A DNA stretch of 64,000 nt from Azospirillum soli (GTDB lineage: Bacteria; Pseudomonadota; Alphaproteobacteria; Azospirillales; Azospirillaceae). The stretch lies in the NCBI RefSeq assembly GCF_017876165.1, contig NZ_JAGINQ010000022.1, positions 26,108 through 90,107 of the forward strand, read 5' to 3'. The translations under genes were made by a program, and so were the position numbers. The notes beneath the pieces are model-generated. The model was not told where the DNA came from. It saw nothing but the letters and a program-made list of their open reading frames with translations, and did no database searches. How positions within the stretch are numbered: position 1 is the first letter of the stretch; every line of letters starts with the position of its first letter. Positions 26,768-35,437 of the stretch are shown here, piece after piece.

Positions 26768-27100
26768 ATGGCAAAGACCACCACCGACCACGACGAGATT
26801 CGCCATTGGGCCGAGAGCCACGGCGGCAAGCCCGCCGTCGTTCGCAGCACGCACCACCCAGGCACCGGGCAGAAGAAAGGCCGCAAGACCGGCGTCGGCC
26901 TGCTGCGCCTGATGTTCCCGAAAGCCCGCCAGTCCGACCACGACGAGCTGGAGGAGATCGGCTGGGACGAGTTCTTCAAGCAGTTCGACGATTCGAAGCT
27001 GGCGCTGCTCTATGAGGAAGGCTCCAACTTCAACAAACTGATCGGCCGCGACACCGCCGAAAAGCGCGAGCACGGCGACCACAAGGCCGCAAGGCATTGA
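26768..27100 (+). CDS. Small conserved protein of unknown function
   Basis: A 110-residue hydrophilic protein with a good AGGAGAG ribosome site before ATG 26768. It resembles a widespread family of short proteins starting MAKTT with HWAESHGGKPA and ending in an acidic WDEFFKQFDDSKLALLYEE block; members are often mislabelled as branching enzymes, with no supporting enzyme domain. The middle (KKGRKTGVGLLRLMFPKA) is basic. Function unknown. Confidence 0.75.
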   Translation: MAKTTTDHDEIRHWAESHGGKPAVVRSTHHPGTGQKKGRKTGVGLLRLMFPKARQSDHDELEEIGWDEFFKQFDDSKLALLYEEGSNFNKLIGRDTAEKREHGDHKAARH

Positions 27101-27110
27101 GCGTCCGTTG

Positions 27111-27144
27111 CCCCTCCCTTCCCGAATCGCCGGGGAGGGAGGGG
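27111..27144. terminator. Hairpin between convergent genes
   Basis: A 13-bp stem with one G-T pair (27111-27123 with 27132-27144) lies between the genes ending at 27100 and 27155. It likely serves both strands. Confidence 0.6.
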
Positions 27145-27154
27145 ACAAACCCGC

Positions 27155-27712
27155 CTACCGCGCCACCCGCTCGCCCCAGGGCAGCATGCGGGTCAGCACG
27201 CCGTCCTTCAGCACATACTGATGGAACATGGCCGCCGCCGCGTGCAGGCCGGCGACGATCAGGATAAGGTTGCCCAGAACCTCGTGCGCCTCTCCCAGCA
27301 GGGCGCCCAGGTCCTTGCTCTCGCTCACCAGGGTGGGAAGCGCAAACAGGCCCCAGACCTCCACAGGGCGGCCCTTGGCCTGGGACATCAGCACGCCGAC
27401 GAGCGGCACCGCGATCATCAGGCCATAGAGCGCCAGATGCCCGGCCTTGGCGGCAAGCGCCATCAGGGGCGAGGTGCCGCCCGGCAGGGCCGGAGGCGGG
27501 CTGATGAAGCGCCAGGCCAGCCGCACCACGACCAGCAGCATCACGGTGGCGCCCACCGACTTGTGAAGGCCCATCAGCGCGGTGCGCTCGGGTCCGCGCG
27601 GCATGCCTTCCAGAACCTGGATCAGCAGGAAGGCGGCGATGATCAGCAGAGCCATGGCCCAATGCAGGATCTGCATGGGCAGGTCGTAACGTTGTCCAGC
27701 GGGGTTCGACAT
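27155..27712 (-). CDS. Cytochrome b561 family protein
   Basis: A 185-residue protein with four membrane helices typical of bacterial cytochrome b561. Candidate haem-ligand histidines lie in LPMQILHWAMALL (helix 1), MGLHKSVGAT, KAGHLALYG and LHAAAAMFHQY. The family moves electrons between the quinone pool and periplasmic acceptors such as superoxide. Start at 27712 has GGAG upstream. No redox partner is adjacent, so its physiological acceptor is unknown. Confidence 0.88.
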   Translation of the reverse strand: MSNPAGQRYDLPMQILHWAMALLIIAAFLLIQVLEGMPRGPERTALMGLHKSVGATVMLLVVVRLAWRFISPPPALPGGTSPLMALAAKAGHLALYGLMIAVPLVGVLMSQAKGRPVEVWGLFALPTLVSESKDLGALLGEAHEVLGNLILIVAGLHAAAAMFHQYVLKDGVLTRMLPWGERVAR

Positions 27713-27805
27713 GGCCGTTCTCCGGTTTGCTTTGGTCATTCTCGCAAACAGGATGGCGGGCCCAACCTGAACCCCGCCTGAACGGACGGTATCAGGCCGC
27801 CCCTA

Positions 27806-29782
27806 TCAGGCCAGGGTCGCCTCCACCGTGTCGGCCAGGGCCGGCACCAGTCGGCGCACGGTCAGGCAGACGATGTCGCCCGGCAGCCACTCGCCCCCGG
27901 TGTGGGCCTCGACCGCACGCAGGACCAGTTCCGACCGGTCGCGCGCCGACAGGGCGCGGCCCTGGTGCAGCACGGCGGCCAGCCGCTCCTCGCCGAACGG
28001 TTCGTGGACGGCGTTGCCCGCCTTCAGCACCATGTCGGTGCACAGGAACAGCGCGTCGTCCTGATCGAGGCGCGTGATCGCCTCGCCGTAGGGAACGCCC
28101 TTGCGCACGCCCAGAGCCGGGCCGCCCGCGTCGGCCAGCGATTCCACCGTCCCGTCGGCCAGCACGCGGCAGGGCGCGCGGTTGCCGGCGTTGGAGTGAC
28201 GCAGCGTGCCGGTCACGCGGTCGTAAATGGCGACGAAGGCGGTGGCAAAGCCGTCGAACGGGCTCTGCCCGCACAGCCGGTCGTTGGCCCCCGCCAGGAT
28301 GGCCGAGGGCGTCACGCCCGGCCGCGCCAGTTCACGGATCGTGCCGCGCACCATCAGCATCAGGAAGGCCGCCGGCACGCCCCCGCCGGACACGCCGGCC
28401 ACCACCAGGACGGTCGTGCGCTCGTCCAGCTCGATCACGTCGTAGAAGTCGCCGCTGACGGCCGGGCCGGGGATCAGCGCGCCGAAGAACTGGCTGTCGC
28501 GGCCGGTGGGCAGCTGGCGCGGCAGCAGGTTCGCCTGCACGTCGCGGGCGGCGCGCTGCTCCTCCTCGATCAGGGATTCGGCGGCGGCCAGCTTCTCGGT
28601 CCGGGTCTCCAGCTCCGCCGTGCGCAGCAGAAGCTGGGCATCCAGCGTCTCCTCGCGGGCGGCGGCCTCCATGGCCATGCCCCGGAAGACGCGGGCGAGA
28701 CGGCCCATCTCGTCGTTGCGCTCGGTCGCCTCGTTCAGGGTGAAGGGGTTGAAGCGTCCGGCCTCGACCGCCGCGACGGCCTCGCCCAGCCGCTCGATGG
28801 GGGCCATCTGGCGGCGCGCGAAGCGGATGGCGCCGGCGATGCCCAGACCCAACACCAGCACGCCCAGCAGTCCGCCGATCTTCAGCTGGCGGCTGAGCGC
28901 CTGCGCGGCGTCGGCGGCCGGCAGGCGAACTACGGCAACCCCGGCACCCTGGCCGGCCACGGCCTTGACCGGCGCGAAGGCGACGAGGAAGCCGCCCTCC
29001 ATCAGCGTGCGCACCTCGCCGGAGGTGGCGACGGCCTTGGCGGCGGTCACGGCGGAATCGGACAGCGGCGCGCCGCCGGCCTCGCCCAGCACCGCACCCC
29101 GCGCCAGGATGCGCCCGTCGCGGTCGAGCAGCCACGCCGCCTCGACGGCCTTGGTCGCCAGCAGCGCGTCGATCAGACCGTCCACGCCGGCCTTCTTGGC
29201 GATCTCGCCCAGCTTACGCACGTCGGCGCCGACCTGGACGATGCGCGGCTTGTCCACGCCGGCCACCCCGGCGAACTTCATCAGCTTGCCGCCCTCCATG
29301 GCGGCGTCGGTCACCACCTTCTCCGGCGCGCGGTTCAGCAGGCCGTAATAGGGCGCCTGTTTCGGCTGCGCCTTGGGGTCCTGCCCGAAGGTGATGTCGG
29401 GACCGGGCAGGTTGTGCAGATAGGCGCGGCCCCGGTTGTCGGTGATCCAGAACTCGTCCGGCCCGCCGGATTCGGCGATGGCCTTCAGCTTGTCGGTGAC
29501 CGCCCTGACGGGCGTCTTGGGGCCCTCCAGCAGCGAGACGAGATGCGCGGTCAGCACCGCCTCGGACAGCAGGCGTTCACCCAGCAGGGCTTCCACGTCG
29601 CGCGGGACCTCGCGCGCCTGCACCGCCGAGCGGGCGAGCAGCGTCGCCGCCATGCGGCCGTCCGCCTCGACGCGCGACACCAGCGACGCCTGGGACGTCC
29701 AGGCCAGAGCCCCGGTGATCGCCAGCACCGCCAGAGTCACCAGCCCGGTGACGAGCAGGATCAAACGCCCTTGAAAGGTCAT
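27806..29782 (-). CDS. Membrane sensor with HAMP and PP2C (RsbU/SpoIIE-type) phosphatase domain
   Basis: A 658-residue protein: N-terminal membrane helix, a periplasmic sensing region of about 270 residues, a second helix (LLGVLVLGLGIAGAIRFA), a HAMP segment, a coiled coil and a C-terminal PP2C domain. Such proteins dephosphorylate anti-anti-sigma factors in partner-switching pathways. The first metal motif is kept (SGDFYDV), as is LCTDMVLKAGN, but the usual D-V-S-G motif reads AGVSGGG, with glycine at residue 463 where a metal-binding aspartate is expected. Activity may be lost or altered. ATG 29782 was used; a TTG lies seven codons upstream. Confidence 0.85.
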   Translation of the reverse strand: MTFQGRLILLVTGLVTLAVLAITGALAWTSQASLVSRVEADGRMAATLLARSAVQAREVPRDVEALLGERLLSEAVLTAHLVSLLEGPKTPVRAVTDKLKAIAESGGPDEFWITDNRGRAYLHNLPGPDITFGQDPKAQPKQAPYYGLLNRAPEKVVTDAAMEGGKLMKFAGVAGVDKPRIVQVGADVRKLGEIAKKAGVDGLIDALLATKAVEAAWLLDRDGRILARGAVLGEAGGAPLSDSAVTAAKAVATSGEVRTLMEGGFLVAFAPVKAVAGQGAGVAVVRLPAADAAQALSRQLKIGGLLGVLVLGLGIAGAIRFARRQMAPIERLGEAVAAVEAGRFNPFTLNEATERNDEMGRLARVFRGMAMEAAAREETLDAQLLLRTAELETRTEKLAAAESLIEEEQRAARDVQANLLPRQLPTGRDSQFFGALIPGPAVSGDFYDVIELDERTTVLVVAGVSGGGVPAAFLMLMVRGTIRELARPGVTPSAILAGANDRLCGQSPFDGFATAFVAIYDRVTGTLRHSNAGNRAPCRVLADGTVESLADAGGPALGVRKGVPYGEAITRLDQDDALFLCTDMVLKAGNAVHEPFGEERLAAVLHQGRALSARDRSELVLRAVEAHTGGEWLPGDIVCLTVRRLVPALADTVEATLA

Positions 29783-29876
29783 GGAGGAGACCCGCCTTTT
29801 CAAAAAATCCGACAGACCGCTTCTACCGGTGCCGGGGGCGGGAGTCCAGAATAGGACTATCCGAAAGCTGTAACCT

Positions 29877-30854
29877 TCAGTACCAGTACCCGCTGAACCG
29901 CGCCCGTGGCCGCCGCACGGCCTGTGGGAAGGCCAGATGCAGCGGCAGTGCGTCCAGGTTGGGCAGCACCGGCGGCGGCGTGCGCAACTCCATCAGGCGG
30001 CGCACGCGCTCCTCCGTTTCCGGATGGCTGCGCAGCAGCGAGGGCACGTTCCGCGCCCGCCGCCGGCTGGGGAACAGAATCCCCTCCCACGGGCTGTGCT
30101 GAAGGCTTTCGATGCGGGCGAGCGCGGAGGCAAGTCCCTCCGGATCGCCGGTCAGGTGGGCGCCGTCCAGATCGGCGTCGAACTCCCGCGTGCGGGACAG
30201 GGCCAGCTGCATCAGCGCCCCGATGGTCGGCGCGGCCATCAGCAACAGGACGAGCGTCCAGGGCACCGCCTCCTGCTGCATCACCAGCAGCGGCAGGTTC
30301 AGGATCAGCAGAACCATGCCGAACAGCGACATCAGGCGGGTCAGGTTCGCCACGGTGTCGGCCAGCCCCATGACCGCCAGATCGTTGTTGCGGATGTGGC
30401 TGATCTCATGCGCCAGAACGCCGGCCAACTCGCGCAGGGACAGCGCCCGGACCAGCCCGTCGGTCACTGCGATGGCCGCGTTGGTCCGGCTGCCGACGGC
30501 GAAGGCGTTCAGCGCTGGACTGGCGACATACCACAGCTCCGGCGGGTTCGGCAGGCCGGCCCGGCGGGAGATCGCCCCGACCGCCTCGAACAGGCGCGGG
30601 GCGTCGGCGTAGCCCAGGCGCCGCGCCCCGAACATGCCGAGGATCATGCGCGGCGACACGCGCGGGCTGAAGGCGAGGCTGGCGGTACCGCCGATCATCG
30701 CCCACGCCACCCCCTCCGGGCCCGCCAGGATCCAACCGCACAGCGCCAGAAGCGCGACCATGCCGGCGAGCAGCAGCAGCGAATGCAGGAGGTTGCCGAT
30801 CTTGTGGCGGCGCCGCACCTCGGCAACCGCCCGGTCGGTGGACACATGGGCCAT
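29877..30854 (-). CDS. HtpX-like M48 zinc metalloprotease
   Basis: A 325-residue membrane protease. Two N-terminal helices, the zinc site HEISH (LAGVLAHEISHIRNND), two further helices, and the third ligand glutamate in RTREFDADLDGA follow the HtpX layout. HtpX-type proteases degrade misfolded membrane proteins at the inner membrane. The C-terminal tail of about 50 residues is proline- and arginine-rich and longer than usual. It is divergent from the CbpA-type chaperone gene, 197 bases apart, so both may respond to protein-folding stress. Confidence 0.88.
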   Translation of the reverse strand: MAHVSTDRAVAEVRRRHKIGNLLHSLLLLAGMVALLALCGWILAGPEGVAWAMIGGTASLAFSPRVSPRMILGMFGARRLGYADAPRLFEAVGAISRRAGLPNPPELWYVASPALNAFAVGSRTNAAIAVTDGLVRALSLRELAGVLAHEISHIRNNDLAVMGLADTVANLTRLMSLFGMVLLILNLPLLVMQQEAVPWTLVLLLMAAPTIGALMQLALSRTREFDADLDGAHLTGDPEGLASALARIESLQHSPWEGILFPSRRRARNVPSLLRSHPETEERVRRLMELRTPPPVLPNLDALPLHLAFPQAVRRPRARFSGYWY

Positions 30855-31051
30855 GGGGCACGTTCCGCCGCGAGTGGTGAAGGAGTGACATCCTACATGT
30901 TGGGTCGCACCCCCTCCCCGTCAGCCCTCCCCCCTCGGCTCAGACGCCCTGCGCGGCGCATCGGTGCCGCCATCTTGATTCGGAAACGCCGCGTGAACAC
31001 ATGCTCGCCAGACGTGCCGAATCTTCTCGTGCCAAGCCCACGGTCATTACC

Positions 31052-31987
31052 ATGAGCAGCCCGTACGAAATCCTCGGAGTGTCCTCCACCGCCTCGGATG
31101 ATGAGATCCGGAAGGCGTATCGCAAGCTTGCGAAGAAATACCACCCCGACCTCAATCCCGGCAAAGCGGAGGCGGAGCAGCGCTTCAAGGACATCAGCGC
31201 TGCCTACTCCCTGCTGTCCGATCCGGAGAAACGCGCCCGTTTCGACCGGGGCGAGATCGACGCCACCGGGCAGGAACGCCCGCAGCGCCAATATTACCGC
31301 GATTTCGCCGAGGGGCCGGGCGGCGCCCGCTACGCCCACGCGGAGGGATTCGCCACCGACGATCTGGAGCACATCTTCTCCGACCTGTTCGGCGGGCGCG
31401 GCTTCGGCGGCTTCGCGCGTGGCGGCGGAGGGGGCGGTGGCCCGGTGCCCATGAAGGGTGGCAATCTCAGCCTGACGCTGACCGTGGACTTCGTCGCGGC
31501 GGCCAAGGGCGGCAAGCGCCGCGTCACCATGCCGGACGGCCGGACGCTGGACATCGACCTGCCGGCGGGGCTGGAGGACGGCGGCACCATCCGCCTGAAG
31601 GGCCAGGGCCTGCCCGGAGCGGCCGGCGGCCCGCCCGGCGACGCGCTCATCACCGTCAAGATCATTCCGCACCCTTGGTTCCGGCGCGAGGGCGACGACG
31701 TGCATCTCGACCTGCCAGTGACGCTGGCGGAAGCGGTGCTGGGCGGCAAGGTGCGTGTCCCGACCATCGACGGGCCGGTGATGCTGACGGTGCCCCCGAA
31801 CGCGAACAACGGCACGCGCCTGCGGTTGAAGGGCAAGGGCATCCCGGATCCGCAGAAGGGCACGCGCGGCGACCAGTATGCGACGCTGCGCATCGCCCTG
31901 CCGGAGACGCCCGATCTGGCGCTTGCTGAGTTCGTCCGCAACTGGTCGCCGGATTACAACCCGCGCCGGGCCATGGAGGACGCATGA
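31052..31987 (+). CDS. cbpA: CbpA-type DnaJ co-chaperone
   Basis: A 311-residue J-domain protein: J domain at residues 1-70 (YEILGVSSTASDDEIRKAY, HPD motif in KKYHPDLNP), a Gly/Phe-rich linker (FGGRGFGGFARGGGG), then the two beta domains of the substrate-binding region. The zinc-finger cysteines of DnaJ are absent, which places it with CbpA. It stimulates DnaK. ATG 31052 begins the conserved J domain. The next gene is the matching modulator CbpM, one base downstream, which supports the call. Confidence 0.9.
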   Translation: MSSPYEILGVSSTASDDEIRKAYRKLAKKYHPDLNPGKAEAEQRFKDISAAYSLLSDPEKRARFDRGEIDATGQERPQRQYYRDFAEGPGGARYAHAEGFATDDLEHIFSDLFGGRGFGGFARGGGGGGGPVPMKGGNLSLTLTVDFVAAAKGGKRRVTMPDGRTLDIDLPAGLEDGGTIRLKGQGLPGAAGGPPGDALITVKIIPHPWFRREGDDVHLDLPVTLAEAVLGGKVRVPTIDGPVMLTVPPNANNGTRLRLKGKGIPDPQKGTRGDQYATLRIALPETPDLALAEFVRNWSPDYNPRRAMEDA

Positions 31988-31988
31988 C

Positions 31989-32321
31989 ATGCCGCTGCGA
32001 ACCGAGGAGGTGCTGGCAAGCTGCCGGCGCGTCAACGCCGCCGAACTGACGCTGTGGGTGGAGCGGCACTGGGTCCGGCCGCAGCACGAATCCGGCGGGC
32101 TGGCCTTCAGCGACGCCGATATGGCGCGGCTGGAACTGATCTGCGACCTGCGCCAGGATCTGGCCCTCGACGACGAGGCGATGCCGGTCGTGCTGTCTTT
32201 GCTGGATAGCGTTTACGGCCTGCGGCGGCGTCTGCGCGTCCTCGCCGAGGCGATCGGCCAGCTTCCACCCGAAGCGCGCGATCTGTTGCGCGAGGAATTG
32301 CGGAAACTGGAGGAGGAGTAG
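31989..32321 (+). CDS. cbpM: CbpM-like modulator of CbpA
   Basis: A 110-residue helical protein of the MerR-like CbpM family (AELTLWVERHWVRPQ, then DMARLELICDLRQDLALDDEAMPVVLSLLD). CbpM binds the J domain of CbpA and blocks its co-chaperone activity. Its ATG begins one base after the cbpA stop, and the order matches the known cbpA-cbpM pair. Confidence 0.85.
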   Translation: MPLRTEEVLASCRRVNAAELTLWVERHWVRPQHESGGLAFSDADMARLELICDLRQDLALDDEAMPVVLSLLDSVYGLRRRLRVLAEAIGQLPPEARDLLREELRKLEEE

Positions 32322-32322
32322 T

Positions 32323-32514
32323 TCAGTGCGGGAGGCCGAAGGCCCGGCCGCTGATGGCGATGTCGTGGTTGAAGCCCTCGGCGACGCGGTCGTTGCCGCC
32401 GGACAGCAGGCACAGCGTGACGTTGATGGCGGATAGGATGGCTTGGTCGATCTGCTCGGGTTCAGCGTTGTAGCGCTTGATGGCGTTAAGAGCGCGGGTA
32501 ACCGAGGCGGCCAT
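32323..32514 (-). CDS. Small protein of unknown function
   Basis: A 63-residue protein (MAASVTRALNAIKRYN at the start, hydrophobic centre around INVTLCLLSG). GGAG lies eight bases before ATG 32514, a well-placed ribosome site, and composition is ordinary. It converges on cbpM with one base between stops. No domain is recognised. Confidence 0.55.
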   Translation of the reverse strand: MAASVTRALNAIKRYNAEPEQIDQAILSAINVTLCLLSGGNDRVAEGFNHDIAISGRAFGLPH

Positions 32515-32735
32515 GACGCGAACTCCGTTGGTGCCGTTTTGGCTGGGGATTTCGATGACGGCATGCTGCCGCTTCCCCCGCCCCTTCCGCTGTGCGCCGA
32601 ACCACACCGGCGTCGAAAAACCCATCACCGCGGATGCACGACTCCTAAGCCCCGATCTCTTAACCGGCAGTAAACGACGCCCCCTGCCCCGCCGGTATAC
32701 CCCATTGTTGAAAACACTGACCTTACGCACGCAAA

Positions 32736-32766
32736 GAAAAAGGCCAAGCCGAGGCTTGGCCTTTTC
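32736..32766 (-). terminator. Intrinsic terminator of the cytochrome oxidase operon
   Basis: A GC-rich perfect stem around 32741-32761 followed on the minus strand by a T-run, 20 bases after the ctaD stop. The rest of the 272-base gap up to 32514 shows no gene. Confidence 0.85.
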
Positions 32767-32786
32767 CTCAATGGCTGAGGTCGTGC

Positions 32787-34385
32787 TTATTTGACTTGCG
32801 GCAGCCGCTCGAATTGGTGGTAGGGCGGCGGCGAACTCAGCGTCCATTCCAGCGTCGTGGCGCCGGGACCCCAATAGTTCGCGCCGACCCGCGCGCCATA
32901 ACGGATGGTCCAGATCGCCGTGATGATAAAGATGATGTGCCCGGTGAAGGACACGTAGGATCCCAGCGACGAGACTAGGTTCCAGCCGGCGTAGGCGTCC
33001 GGATAGTCCGGGATGCGGCGCGGCATGCCGGCGGTGCCCAAGAAATGCTGTGGGAAGAAGGTCAGGTTGGCGCCGATGAAGGTCAGCCAGAAATGCACCT
33101 TGCCCCAGAATTCCGGGTACTGGCGGCCCGACATCTTGCCGATCCAGTAATACCAGCCGGCGAAGATCGAGAAGACCGCGCCCAGCGACAGCACGTAATG
33201 GAAATGCGCCACCACGAAATACGTGTCGTGCAGCGCCTTGTCCAAGCCGCCGTTGGCCAGCACCACGCCCGACACGCCGCCGACCGTGAACAGGAAGATC
33301 AGGCCGAGCGCGAACAGCATCGGCGTCTTGAACTCCAGCGAACCGCCCCACATGGTGGCGATCCAGGAGAAGATCTTAACACCGGTCGGCACCGCGATGA
33401 TCATGGTCGCGGCGGTGAAGTAGGCCCGCGTATCGACGTCCAGGCCGACCGTGTACATGTGGTGCGCCCAGACGACGAAGCCGACGACCCCGATGGCGAC
33501 CATCGCGTAGGCCATGCCCAGATAGCCGAAGATCGGCTTCTTGGAGAAGGTGGAGACCACCTGGCTGATGATGCCGAACCCCGGCAGGATCATGATGTAG
33601 ACTTCGGGGTGGCCGAAGAACCAGAACAGATGCTGGAACAGCACCGGATCGCCGCCGCCCTCCGGATTGAAGAAGGTGGTGCCGAAGTTGCGGTCGGTCA
33701 GCAGCATGGTGATGGCGCCGCCCAGCACCGGCACGGCCAGCAGCAGCAGGAAGGCGGTGACCAGCATCGACCAGACGAACAGCGGCATCTTGTGCAGCGT
33801 CATGCCGGGGGCGCGCATGTTGAAGATCGTCGTGATGAAGTTCACCGCGCCCAAAATCGACGACGCACCCGCCAGATGCAGCGAGAAGATCGCCATGTCC
33901 ACCGACGGCCCCGGATGGGATGTGCTGCTGGACAGCGGCGGGTAGACGGTCCAGCCCGTCCCCGCCCCCAAGCCGACGAAGACGGACGAGAAGAGCAGAA
34001 GCAGCGCCGGCACCAGCAGCCAGAAGCTGATGTTGTTCAGCCTTGGAAAGGCCATGTCCGGTGCGCCGATCATGATCGGCACGAACCAGTTGCCGAAGCC
34101 GCCGATCAGCGCCGGCATGACCACGAAGAACACCATGATCAGGCCGTGCGCGGTGAGGACGACGTTCCACATCTGCCCGTCGCTGACCACACCCAGGCCG
34201 GGGCTCTGCAACTCCGCCCGGATGATGGCGGAGAAGGCCAGCCCGGCGAAGCCCGCCACCACCGCGAAGATCAGGTAGAGCGTGCCGATGTCCTTGTGGT
34301 TGGTCGAGAACAGCCAGCGCTGAACGAAGGCCGGCTTGTGGTCGTGGTGCGCGTCGTGCCCGGTGAGTTCTTGGGAATCGGCCAT
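32787..34385 (-). CDS. ctaD: Cytochrome c oxidase subunit I
   Basis: A 532-residue haem-copper oxidase subunit I with about 12 membrane helices. Recognisable sites are GNWFVPIMIGAPDMAFPRLN (D-channel asparagine and aspartate), the active-site HPEVYIMILPGFG with the A-family glutamate, VWAHHMYTVG with copper B histidines and DTYFVVAHFHYVLS with the haem a3 and haem a ligands. It reduces oxygen to water and pumps protons. It follows ctaC at 46 bases. Subunit III and assembly factors are not present in this operon, which ends at the terminator below. Confidence 0.97.
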   Translation of the reverse strand: MADSQELTGHDAHHDHKPAFVQRWLFSTNHKDIGTLYLIFAVVAGFAGLAFSAIIRAELQSPGLGVVSDGQMWNVVLTAHGLIMVFFVVMPALIGGFGNWFVPIMIGAPDMAFPRLNNISFWLLVPALLLLFSSVFVGLGAGTGWTVYPPLSSSTSHPGPSVDMAIFSLHLAGASSILGAVNFITTIFNMRAPGMTLHKMPLFVWSMLVTAFLLLLAVPVLGGAITMLLTDRNFGTTFFNPEGGGDPVLFQHLFWFFGHPEVYIMILPGFGIISQVVSTFSKKPIFGYLGMAYAMVAIGVVGFVVWAHHMYTVGLDVDTRAYFTAATMIIAVPTGVKIFSWIATMWGGSLEFKTPMLFALGLIFLFTVGGVSGVVLANGGLDKALHDTYFVVAHFHYVLSLGAVFSIFAGWYYWIGKMSGRQYPEFWGKVHFWLTFIGANLTFFPQHFLGTAGMPRRIPDYPDAYAGWNLVSSLGSYVSFTGHIIFIITAIWTIRYGARVGANYWGPGATTLEWTLSSPPPYHQFERLPQVK

Positions 34386-34431
34386 CGCGGACCTCGCTCT
34401 GTCATCGGCGTTGCTACAGCTATCGGCGTTT

Positions 34432-35328
34432 CTAAGGTTGCGGAGCGGTGGCGACCTCGGTCGGCGGAACGGCGTCGCTCCCGGCGAACTGTTTCCTGGC
34501 CTGCTCCACCCACTGGGCGAAGCGTTCCTTCGACACGGCCTCGATCGCGATGGGCATGTAGCCGTGGCCGGTCCCGCAAATCTCCGAGCACTGGCCGTAG
34601 TAGACGCCTTCCTTCTCGATCTTGACCCAGGATTCGTGCAGGCGGCCGGGCACGCCGTCCTCCTTCAGGCCGAAGGCGGGCAGCCCGAAAGAATGGATGA
34701 CGTCGCCGGCCGTCACCAGCAGGCGGACGGTGGTGTCCACCGGCAGGACCACGCGGTTGTCCACCTCCAGCAGCCGGCGCTGGCCGGGCTTGATCTGGTC
34801 CTCGGGGATCATGATGGAGGAGAAGGTGAAGTTGCCGTGGTCGGGATATTCATAGTCCCAGTACCATTGGCGGCCGGTGATCTTCAGCGTCATGTCCGCT
34901 TCGCGCACATGGTCGCCGAAATACAGCAGGCGGAAGGACGGCACGGCGATCACCACCAGGATGATCACCGGCACGACGGTCCAGACCACCTCGATCAACG
35001 TGTTGTGCGAGGTGCGCGAGGGCACCGGATTCTTGCGGGCGTTGAAGCGCACCACCACGATGGCGATCAGGGCCAGCACCAGCACGCAGATGGCGACCAT
35101 GATCCAGACCAGCAGGTGGTGAAACCAGTCCATCATCTGCATGACCGGCGAGGCTGGGGTCTGGTGCCAAATCTGCCAGGGGTGCGGCTCGCCCAGCACG
35201 GGCAGAGCGGTGGCCGGCGGTTCCTGTCCCGGCGGCGTGGCGGTGCCGGGCTGCTGCGCCCAGGCGCCGGATGCGAAGGTTATCAGGGCAACGACCAGCG
35301 CGGCCCAGACTCTCTTGGTCCCAGCCAT
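34432..35328 (-). CDS. ctaC: Cytochrome c oxidase subunit II
   Basis: A 298-residue subunit II: signal peptide ending SGAWA, two membrane helices, then the periplasmic cupredoxin domain holding the CuA centre. The ligand motif CSEICGTGHGYMPI is intact, so this is a cytochrome c oxidase rather than a quinol oxidase. No fused cytochrome c domain is present. The start at 35328 has a strong GGGGGGA site; the longer frame runs back through the 13-bp tandem repeats and is rejected. Confidence 0.95.
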   Translation of the reverse strand: MAGTKRVWAALVVALITFASGAWAQQPGTATPPGQEPPATALPVLGEPHPWQIWHQTPASPVMQMMDWFHHLLVWIMVAICVLVLALIAIVVVRFNARKNPVPSRTSHNTLIEVVWTVVPVIILVVIAVPSFRLLYFGDHVREADMTLKITGRQWYWDYEYPDHGNFTFSSIMIPEDQIKPGQRRLLEVDNRVVLPVDTTVRLLVTAGDVIHSFGLPAFGLKEDGVPGRLHESWVKIEKEGVYYGQCSEICGTGHGYMPIAIEAVSKERFAQWVEQARKQFAGSDAVPPTEVATAPQP

Positions 35329-35356
35329 CTTTCCCCCCTCGCCCCAGAAGCCGCGC

Positions 35357-35395
35357 GGATCTGCGCTTTGGATCTGTGCTTTGGATCTGCGCTTT
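35357..35395. repeat. Three 13-bp direct repeats upstream of ctaC
   Basis: Copies at 35357-35369, 35370-35382 and 35383-35395 follow the pattern GGATCTGCGCTTT, the middle one with a single C-to-T change. They lie 29 bases upstream of ctaC in the promoter/leader region. Confidence 0.9.
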
Positions 35396-35437
35396 ACTGG
35401 GCTGAACAGGCGGGAGCGGGGAAAGTTCACCGATCCG

